Part shown: positions 21,578 to 28,951 of the stretch, in pieces | Numbering within the stretch: the stretch's first letter is position 1 | Layout: the number at the start of each line of letters is the position of its first letter | Assembly (NCBI GenBank): GCA_030374735.1 | Contig: JASCIV010000248.1 | Location: 1-28,951 of the forward strand | DNA length: 28,951 nucleotides | DNA from: Gracilaria caudata | Taxonomy: Eukaryota > Rhodophyta > Florideophyceae > Gracilariales > Gracilariaceae | Direction of reading: 5' to 3' | Translations under genes and position numbers: made by a program | Notes under the pieces: generated by a model | The model's database searches: none | What the model was told of the DNA's origin: nothing | Seen by the model: the letters and a program-made list of their open reading frames with translations, nothing else

Positions 21578-22546
21578 CGAATTCTGAAAGTCATGATAAG
21601 AAATGATAATCTTTGACGACGGCAGAAGACGAGCAGTATCACTGGGTTTCAGAAACTGACCCAGGCAATCTCGACAAGATCTGCGCCTCTGCTTTCGATT
21701 CTCCGGCTTGAGTACTATACATTGCGTCAGAAAAAAATTGCAGTGAAGATGTATTTAACGAAAATAAATACTTCCTTGAGCTGCTCACTCACAGTTGCAT
21801 CAGTCAATCTGGTGCATATCTTGGTGACCATCGAGTTAGATTATTCCCCCGTCACCAATGAATTCACCCGTCCCACTTTGAAACGTCACAGTTGAAACTG
21901 ACATCGAACGTTTTATGGTCTGGAAGTTTGAGGAAGTGATTTGGATGCAGTCCAAAGGAGGAACCAGTGCTTACAAATGAAATGACCATGATGTCCAAAA
22001 CGGGAAGCAAAAAGGCAAGAAGCGATACGCTAGACGCTCTATCTTTGCTATCAAGAGCTTTTCAATGACCTGGAAAGATGCATATCGATTGTGATTGCTA
22101 CCCAATTCTTCCAATTTCTCAACTTTATACTGCACTGCAACCCTGGACATGGGACTCAACACAAAAGCCCAACGTATTTCGTCTCCAGTGAGATATCATC
22201 TCAATCACTCGATCACAATGCACGCAAGTGGAGGGAGTCACAAGTTGTGACCCACAACGCTTCTTGGTGGTAGCTACGAATTTACCAAGGGTATAGCACA
22301 ATCAGTGCTGCACAAGGATATATATCAGGGAGCTGTCAGAAAACTGCCGAGTTCCGGCTGAGAAGATGTCCAGCGCATTGATTTGCAACAAGGCTGAGCC
22401 CAGGAAGAACCGAAAAGGGGCCATCCAGCTAGAATCCTATGCATTGCTCAAGGGACACAAATAGTAGTCGTACAGAACGCTACCAACGCAGTTTTTGTTG
22501 TTTCAGAACAGGTCCTACCGTATGGCTAACTGCATTTCAATCATAG
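21578..22546. other. No supported gene
   Basis: Short ORFs on both strands (e.g. 22162-21971 minus, 22091-22273 plus) overlap each other and carry no recognisable motif. Confidence 0.4.
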
Positions 22547-24048
22547 ATGAAATCGGTCGGATGGGAAGCCGACGGCAATTGTGAACAGGGAGCAGAGGGT
22601 GGGCTTTCCAGCGTGTCAGGTGCAGTACTTTCGTTGGTCAAGGCCAGCAATGGCTGCCATTTTAAGCTCGCCATCGTTGCCTCCTATTTCGATGGGCGGG
22701 ACCAGAACACACTTATGTCGCAGGTCTCCCTCGTTCAATGCCTTTCGCTCATCGGGCTCTAGCTTCATTAACGGCCATTTTTTCCACCACCAATGAAACT
22801 TTTCCTACTTTCGGAGCTCCAGCGTCGCAAACCCTGTTATGCACCCCTCGCATCTGAACTATGCGGCATCGCTTTTGTTTTCCTCATGAGCAGTTCGAAC
22901 AGTTTCGAAGCCTCTGCAGCGTCAACGACCGCCTTTCTTCAAGGTCACGAATTGGGCTTTGATCAGGCTGGCCCTGTGCAGAACTTTCTCGCTGCTGGCA
23001 TTCTCGCTGCCTGTTTTGTATCGCTAGCACCTGATCCGACATAGCTACAAGCATATCTGACGAAATCCGCTCGCACTTTCGCTTCCAAATAGAGTCTGCG
23101 ATGGTCCCAGTGAGCAAACGTTAAAAATCGCGACATCTGAAGCTCCTATGCCATACTCCATGGAAGTGGAGGACGCGTATCTCACAGCTCAAGAACTCTA
23201 CTGTTCTTGAGAGCGATTTCACAAATTCCATTGTTTAAGGTGCAGGAGCATGAAACGCCGGTTCATCTCTGCTTTGAGTCCCCCCTCCGAGTTTTGTATA
23301 CTGCTGAGCAGCAATTTGCAGAAATTGTGTTGGCTCTCGCCAACAACACTACTGTGAATGACAAAATAATGGAATCTCTCGGGGAAGACTCAGCACATAC
23401 GCGCCAGGGACCAAAATGAAGTGGCTTAAAGTTGGTGCGGCAGGTTTGCTTGGTGGCATCGCCCCTGGAGTAAGCGGTGGATTGATTGCTCCATTTTGGC
23501 TACCCGCTCTCTGTAAAGTTGAGACGGCTAGCGCAAACGCTCTATTTGCAGCACTTGGCGGAGGTGGGGACGTCGCCGTTGGATATTTCTTCGGAGCGGC
23601 GGGTGCGGGTGTCGGTGTTGTGGTAGTGGCCATTCGCACTGGCGAAATAGAAAAGTTTTCATTTCCGCGATGCCCTTTCTTGCATGGTAACCGTTCTGAC
23701 GCCAATAATACCGCGCGTACTACTTCAACGGAGAATATCCATAAGGCTTTTGTTCGACTTTCCACAAAGACCAAAACCAGTGGTGGGAAGTCTAGTTTGG
23801 GAAGTACTGACCTCGCAGGAGTTCGATATGGTCCTTCCAGCAAGAATTGCATTTGGAGTCCACATCAGAGGCTTCTTGCAAGGAGAAGCGCGGCCGATTT
23901 CTCAGTGGCTGCTTCGAGAGCAATTTATGGACGTGGGTGTGCTGGACAATATGAGAAAGGTAAGCGCCGACGAATCTCTGGTGCAATCACAATTACTGGG
24001 AACAAAAAGGTACCCAGGGAAAACTATGCTTCAGTAAAAAATCAATAA
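22547..24048 (+). pseudogene. Broken gene with possible TMCO4/DUF726-type membrane segment
   Basis: The readable core is 23416 to about 23670: MKWLKVGAAGLLGGIAPGVS, Gly/Ala-rich hydrophobic helices, FFGAAGAGVG, a second helix and RTGEIEKFSF. The order of a Trp-Leu-Lys start, a GG...GVxGG helix, FGAAGAG and then a GEIE-F motif resembles the membrane region of TMCO4/DUF726 proteins, which precedes an alpha/beta-hydrolase domain. From about 23660 another frame is more protein-like (VTVLTPIIPRV, later SLVWEVLTSQEF), so the hydrolase part, if present, is frameshifted and truncated. Upstream ORFs (22547-22762, 22793-23044, 23207-23419) may be its 5' exons; the last overlaps the core at ATGA. A Gly-rich helical hairpin of another family is possible. 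Confidence 0.33.
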
Positions 24049-24123
24049 ATTATAATTATATAGCGCTTTTGATGTACAGTTTCGTTGGATCTTCATTGCT
24101 GGCTGTGGTACAGGTTGCAACGT
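24041..24123. repeat. Dispersed repeat, copy B
   Basis: Same orientation as 18121-18204 and sharing ATCAATAAAT, TAGCGCTTTT, ATGTAC and ACAGGTTGCAACGT. It overlaps the last codons of the broken ORF, which suggests the ORF end is repeat-derived. Confidence 0.75.
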
Positions 24124-24747
24124 TGTAGTTCGAACTTCATTGGATGAATGAAGAGTTCCATTTATTTGAAAATAAAATGAAAATTAGTACGTGTCATTCC
24201 TTATTCATTGAATTTATCATATACATGAAAAGAAGTTCATGACGATTCGCCAGCGCTCAGCAGGTCAGTGCGAGTAAGATAGCCGCGGCTCTTAGATTCG
24301 CACCATAACTTGCCTTACTGTCGTTCGCCTGAGCTATGCTCGCCGCTGCCTGCTCACTCTTTAGCACCCATCTTGCTCTCCTCGCACCTCTTCCGTGCTA
24401 AGTCTCAGTCCGCAACTACCGTACCAAACCTTGGCCCTTACCCCCCCTGTCCGGCTCTCACCGCCCCAACCCGCCTTGTGGCACCCGCACGACCTCGCCC
24501 ACCCCCTGTCGTACCCTCCGCATGAGGGCACCGCAGTCACAACGAACGCAGGAGCCGCCGTCCAGGTCACGTTTGACGCACAACTGCGACAAAAACCAAC
24601 TGTTAACCACAACAAAGTCTACGCCTCTTCCAACCTTCCCACAACCACAGTGGGGCGCTCACTCCCGTGCCCAGTCCGCAAGCGCTGCAATCGCTGCATA
24701 CGCTGCCAGCCATATAATCCCTCTCGTCCATTTACTCCATCACATCC
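24124..24747. other. Pyrimidine-rich, more GC-rich tract
   Basis: Composition shifts here to C-rich on the plus strand. Three overlapping plus-strand ORFs (24310-24525, 24395-24952, 24522-24836) are Pro/Ser/Thr/Arg-rich and look like compositional artefacts. The tract may be the 5' region or UTR of the SAP-like gene that follows. Confidence 0.4.
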
Positions 24748-25370
24748 ATGCCCTCCATGCCGCCGCTACTACAGTCTCACGACTCGTTACCTCCCCCGCT
24801 GTCGTTCGCGCACCTCTCGGTGTTCGTCGTCAGTGACATCAACTCGCCGCCCATTCTGTCCAGCGCCGTTGACAAGCGTCGTCGATCTCTTGCCCTTCGT
24901 GCGCTGTCGTATGATAGCGCTATTCCCAACAATGATGATGCGACGACCATGATGATGGCCGCCCATCATGCGTCGCACCCACACTCACCTACTGACGCTG
25001 CGATCGCCACGCTCACCTCGTGGCATCCCGTGTACGAGGCCGAAAGCATTCAGTTCAAACTGCTAGAGCAGTTGCCTGACCAGAGGTTCAAGCGTCTGCG
25101 CGACGAGAAAATCAAAACCATCGAGGCGCTTACTTTCACAGACTTCAATACTTACAACCGAAACCAATTGCTCGCGTTCTGCTCAGTGTACGGCATCCGT
25201 CGCAAGAAAAAGGCCGACATGGAACGCGAAATGGCTAGATACGCGACTTTTTTCCACCCCAGTAACGCAGAGTATGACATTGCCAAACTCAAACCCACCG
25301 AGTACGCTGAGGGACCCATTCCGCGTCCGGAAATACCTGTCACCAAAGGGCTGGCGATGTGCGACAAGTC
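24748..25370 (+). CDS. SAP-like domain protein, C-terminus unclear
   Basis: The frame opens at 24748 and stays open to 25644, but the sequence looks coding only to about 25370. After a Ser/Pro/His-rich N-terminus (residues about 1-85) comes EAESIQFKLLEQLPDQRFKR. A SAP-like helix-turn-helix follows (about residues 137-160; NRNQLLAFCSVYGIRRKKKA, then DMEREMARYATFF). SAP-like modules bind DNA or chromatin, which is the only functional hint. After GLAMCDK the frame becomes Arg/Ser-rich and an adjacent frame (VTSALELAVAQLALLVG) is more protein-like, so a frameshift or intron near 25370 is possible. The carrier pseudogene begins about 120 bp later. The stretch is more GC-rich than the first half of the window. 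Confidence 0.42.
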
Positions 25371-25490
25371 ACCGACGCCTTGCAGTAACATCCGCACTCG
25401 AACTCGCAGTCGCTCAACTTGCATTACTCGTCGGGGCCGCTGGCAGCCAAGCACGTGGCGATGCTTCCAACGCGGCACTGCACGCGCTGA

Positions 25491-26349
25491 ATGCAGATCG
25501 CCGGGGAGGCCACCAAGGAAACTCCGTACAAGCGTTTCGTGCATGCTGCGCGAGGGATCTCCACATCGGAAGGAGTTGTCGCGTTGCACTTCGGTCTTTC
25601 AGCCGCATTCACCCGTCAAATCTCGTATACTACTTTACGATTAGGCCTGTACTCCAGCCTTCGAGACTCTTATGCCAAGGATGAACATTCGATATCAATG
25701 GGCGCGAAGTTTGCTATCGGTACTGCTGCGGGAGGTATAAGAAGCGCAATATCGACACCCGTGAAAGTTTCCATGGTGCGCATGTACAGTGATGGTGCAA
25801 CTGAAGCGTCAAAGAGGCGGGAATATCGCAACATTTTCGATGCGCTGTGGCGAATCGCGAGAGAAGAGGGTGTTACTGGATTTTGGAGAGAGCCACTCCG
25901 ACCGTAATAAGAAGCATGGTTACGAACTGTGTCCAGCTTGGTGCTTACGACTAGGCAAAAGAGGTTTTCAGTGACACTGGAATTCAAGTTCTTCGGTATG
26001 GCGTCCCATTTCATTTAGCGGCTTTCACTACTTCCTAGATTTGCTACTCAGTCATCACACTGCCAATTGTCTCGGCAAAGACCCGTCTACAAATTCAGCG
26101 CCCGGTGGAAGGGCTCATGCCATATCGCAACGTATTTGAAGCTATGGTGAAAGTAGCGGGCCTAGAAGGAATTTCTGCTCTTTGGAAAGATTTGCACCCT
26201 ATTTCTCGATATATGCTGTTCATAGAGTGGTTATGTTCCTGATCCTAGAAGAAATTAAGAAAGTCATACAAAACTTGGTTCGGCTGTCTAGCAAAACTGT
26301 TGCTCTAATGGCTCGGCAACTACTCTTGACATCGACCCACACAAGCTGA
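25491..26349 (+). pseudogene. Mitochondrial carrier pseudogene (SLC25, oxoglutarate/dicarboxylate type)
   Basis: Functional relatives exchange dicarboxylates across the inner mitochondrial membrane. This copy begins at MQIAGEATKETPYKR, just after the first carrier signature, so helix 1 and its P-x-D/E-x-x-K/R motif are missing. The rest is collinear: TRQISYTTLRLGLYSSLRD (helix 2); PVKVSMVRMYSDG (second signature, acidic residue replaced by Lys); EYRNIFDALWRIAREEGVTG; LPIVSAKTRLQIQ (third signature, Asp replaced by Val); and YRNVFEAMVKVAGLEG. TTLRLGLY and the RM-SDG stretch point to the oxoglutarate/malate group. Disablements: a one-base deletion near 25894 (WRGATP expected), TAG at 25952 and 26036, and a one-base deletion near 26190 (WKGFAPYF expected). 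After that, FLILEEIKKVIQNL runs to a stop at 26347. No introns are visible. It is certainly non-functional. Confidence 0.88.
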
Positions 26350-27008
26350 AGTTTATTTTCGGTGTATGAGCCTATTAACGCGATCATTATCATATTGCTG
26401 AGGATACAAAGAAGTTGTCCAAAGTTCTTCAGAACATTTCATTTAAGTAGAAATCGCTTTGATTGACCGACAGCTACCATTTTGCACTCGATATGTTCTC
26501 GTAGATTGTTAGCATGATTCCTTTGGATTTCCTAGAGCGTAGAGTTGATCCGTCATGGACCATGACGGAACAACCTGACTCATAGTTGCAATTGCGTTAA
26601 AGATTAGACGTCAGTATATGAACTGGTTTCAAGTGGGTAGACATCCGTACGTTGGACCGCTGCGCAGAGAAGCGTGGAGGACTATGCATTGGTCATAAGC
26701 TTTACCCTTATCTGCAGGCGAATGTCACGGAGGTAAAAGTTCTCGATAGTGCAGATGATGCGGTAAACGAAACAGGATAGATTCCCTCATTCTTCTAAGA
26801 TACCTCTTCGCACTGGCGCATCACGATGATGACGTTTCTTACGGAATTCTTGAGGTTCAGAATATCATAATTTTCGTGAAGGGCAGATTGCATTGGATGC
26901 CGACACAAACAGCGCTCATTTTTTGTACAAAACCTCCTGTTTGGATTGCAAGCTCTCAGCCGCGACGGTGAGATCTGCGATTTCAAGGAATACTTCATGT
27001 TTAAACGA
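26350..27008. other. Intergenic; short palindrome at 26549-26569
   Basis: There is no confident gene. An open frame at about 26637-26780 (RTLDRCAEKRGGLCIGHKLY, ending VLDSADDAVNETG) is protein-like and may belong to the recombinase element downstream. Positions 26549-26569 form two perfectly complementary 10-nt arms (TCCGTCATGG / CCATGACGGA) around one base. Confidence 0.35.
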
Positions 27009-27925
27009 TTCCGTTCAGTACTGAGGAAGACCGACCAATGCCGCCAGTCACAGGAGGACACTTTGTAGCGTACATCGGGTGGCTCGCAATACAGCGAGAG
27101 AGCATGTTTCTCCGAAATCGCTCCCGCAGTATTTAGGTGCAGTGAGGCAAATGCAACTGCTCCTAACGGAGCAAAGTGTGCCGTCCTATTCGTTTTTGAC
27201 CCATGTGTTACGAGCATACGCTAAATAGGAGGAAGAAAAATTCTCCGAGCCGACAGCCATAATATGTGGCGTACCCGCTGAGTATGTACAGCGTGTATGG
27301 TCATTGGGAATGTGGACAAGCCCTGTAAGTGTCCAAAGAGACTCATCTGTTATCGTGCTTAGCTATTGCATGAACAAACTACGTGAGAGTTCTGTAATCT
27401 CTCTGTTGGCAAGGGATGTTGCCGTGGAACGGAACAAAGTAACAGTCCGACTATCGGTTGTGAAAGGGCGTCGGGCCAGCCAGGAGCCATTGGCAAGCTA
27501 CTCGCGCATTCAAACGCTTCGCTTGCCGATGAATCTACGGCTAAGTTGGAACCCCGCTCGCGGTACGCACGCAAGGTTCTTCGCCCTTCCGGGTGAAAAC
27601 TTGAGTCCACGCCCAGGTACTCTTTCTGAGTGTTTGTATCGTTGCGTTTCGCCACTTGAGATTGGCGCTCCGGCCAACCGTAAGTTCTCATCGCACTCGC
27701 TGCGCATTGGCGCGCATACAGAGCCAGTGTTACTGAATATTCTACTCGCTGTGCGGTTTTCACGCTTTGGATGGGGACCGCAATAGTGAAAGTATGGCAA
27801 ATCTTTATTTTGATCGGGCTATCCAAACTACTGCTTCGTCGTTTTGGTTTTTCGGCGGCTATTCGTGCTTCTTTTCCAGAACCCCTGTGAGTAGCGGGGT
27901 TCCGTCTTTGGAAGACGCATCATAG
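27009..27925 (+). mobile_element. Decayed tyrosine recombinase (DIRS-like or Crypton-like)
   Basis: The N-terminal SAM-like (core-binding) part appears as GGHFVAYIGWLAIQRESM, then after a frame change as LPQYLGAVRQMQLLLTEQSV (from 27121) and SFLTHVLRAYAK. A TAG at 27226 interrupts it. The catalytic part follows: Arg I in LRESSVISLLARDV (Arg at 27382), a beta-hairpin Lys in VVKGRR, and the HxxR box in SSHSLRIGAH (27694-27705). A shift at GGGG (27773-27776) moves the reading to SESMANLYFDRAIQTT, whose Tyr is a plausible nucleophile. This order defines a phage-integrase-fold recombinase. In eukaryotes such genes sit in DIRS/Ngaro/PAT retroelements or Cryptons. No reverse transcriptase or terminal repeats were found nearby, so the class is open. 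Not functional. Confidence 0.7.
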
Positions 27926-28951
27926 GAGGATGTCGGGTGTTTCGTGCGGTGTGGACTTGTTTATGCTAATGAAACGCTGTCGTAATGGATAGCAAGGTGC
28001 GGCGCAGCGGCGCGCAACTCGCCGCGTACGAAGTCAATTGGTAATTGCTGCTGGTGCGTTATCTTTATAAGCGCCAGACTCAGCTCCGAGATCATGCGCG
28101 GTGATCTCGTCCATTCCTCTCTCTTTTCCCCTCCCACCCTCCCTTCTTCGACTGGTGCCACTCTCTCTTGGTATAGAAGGCGCCGTGGGCAACCGTCGGG
28201 GGTAGATGGGCGGGAAGGTAGGGCTCAATGGTGGGGAGGGTGGCGACCGGTCGCCACCGCGCCGTGTGTGCCGGCGCATGGCAAAGCGTCGTGATTTCTA
28301 TGTTTTCTCGCTCACTAAAAGCGGGACGACGTGACGCGACGTGATTTGGCAGGGAGCAAGGTTCGAATCCGTCTCCAGAACCGTACAAATAACGACTCAC
28401 TTACGTACGGGAGGCTCCAGAGCCCTGGTGGGTTTGCGGAGGCGACGGATATTGGTAGACGAAGGCAGAATTGTGGCGTCGTCCACCGGTTGTGCAGATA
28501 TGCCTTCTTCTTCACGGGCTGCGAACGACTTCGGCGGTTTCAGGATAGCCTCAAAAGGGCTCCGGATCGGGCCCTCATGAAGATAAAAGTGAAAGACAAC
28601 CACGTGTAGGTGAAAATGGCACTCAACCGATTGCGCTAGACGGCGTGTAGGACTCTCCAGCATGGATTGAACACGATTTTGATCGGAATGGGTGGATTTC
28701 TCTACGCAAGAAGTGATACACGCCGCACTACTGAGGTGGCTCGCTCCAGCGAAGGGCTAGAAGGTGGTTCTTCAGACTTGATTCATCTACAGCGTGTCAA
28801 TGGAAGGCATACATCCGACTGTGAACGAGATCGTACTTCCAATCAGTCATGAAGCTTATACAGAGCTTTCGAGAAGAGAAAGAAGAAGCGCACACATACT
28901 GATGCTTCCATATATTCGAGCGGTTCTATTTCCGAGAGTCCTTAAGAGGAT
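27926..28951. other. No confident gene
   Basis: Several overlapping ORFs on both strands (28034-28400 minus, 28331-28609 plus, 28397-28663 minus) are Arg/Gly/Pro/Ser-rich and match nothing I recognise. The tract at 28120-28240 is pyrimidine-rich then purine-rich. A GGTTCGAATCC word near 28361 resembles a tRNA B box without a tRNA fold. The window ends inside unassigned sequence. Confidence 0.35.

Noticed and set aside
23349..23852. 167-residue minus-strand ORF rich in Pro and Thr
   Set aside because: It is antisense to the Gly/Ala-rich membrane reading; Pro-rich antisense is expected from Gly codons, and it has no domain.
24395..24952. 185-residue plus-strand ORF
   Set aside because: It is Pro/Arg/Ser/Thr-rich throughout because of the C-rich tract. 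The overlapping frame at 24748 carries the recognisable SAP-like domain.
28355..28375. GGTTCGAATCC word resembling a tRNA B box
   Set aside because: The flanking bases do not form a T stem, and no A box lies at a suitable distance.
1..28951. CRISPR arrays, bacterial operons or phage genes
   Set aside because: There are no regularly spaced repeats and no Shine-Dalgarno-ordered gene strings. Spliceosomal introns and eukaryotic element types make a prokaryotic origin implausible.

Overview
This window is eukaryotic nuclear DNA. The best-supported gene is split by GT-AG introns with branch-point-like and pyrimidine-rich 3' ends. The window also holds wrecks of eukaryotic retroelements: a Ty3/gypsy pol and a tyrosine recombinase of the DIRS/Crypton kind. 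There is no operon structure, and long tracts carry no convincing gene. The organism cannot be named from the sequence. An alga, possibly a florideophyte red alga, is a low-confidence guess from intron-poor genes, mixed Ty3 and tyrosine-recombinase elements and moderate GC.

Layout. From 0.7 to 3.4 kb (minus strand) lies a nuclear-envelope protein gene of the Src1/Heh/Man1 type: HeH domain, RS-rich and acidic linkers, second HeH domain, two membrane segments and an MSC domain. One of its introns can be placed to the base, a second nearly so, and one frame break remains unexplained. From 3.4 to 10.3 kb there is a cluster of GGATATC/GATGTCC motifs, one possible 178-residue ORF and otherwise little. 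An intact single-exon gene at 10.3-11.1 kb (minus) encodes a membrane-anchored methyltransferase-like protein. From 13.08 to 13.29 kb sits a fold-back (MITE-like) element and a perfect 28-bp palindrome, just before an unrecognised, probably multi-exon gene at 13.3-15.1 kb. From 16.3 to 18.1 kb (minus) is a 5'-truncated Ty3/gypsy pol fossil.

From 18.1 to 24.1 kb the sequence is decayed. It holds a dispersed repeat seen twice (18.12 and 24.04 kb), two diverged copies of an unknown coding sequence (19.8-20.3 and 21.1-21.6 kb), and a broken gene with a possible TMCO4/DUF726-type membrane segment. A more GC-rich stretch then carries a SAP-like-domain ORF (24.75-25.37 kb). It is followed directly by an N-terminally truncated mitochondrial carrier pseudogene of the oxoglutarate/dicarboxylate type (25.49-26.35 kb) and by a broken tyrosine recombinase (27.0-27.9 kb).

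Only the nuclear-envelope gene and the methyltransferase-like gene look alive. The rest reads as a repeat-rich interval where duplicated host genes and transposons are decaying. No pathway connects the genes.
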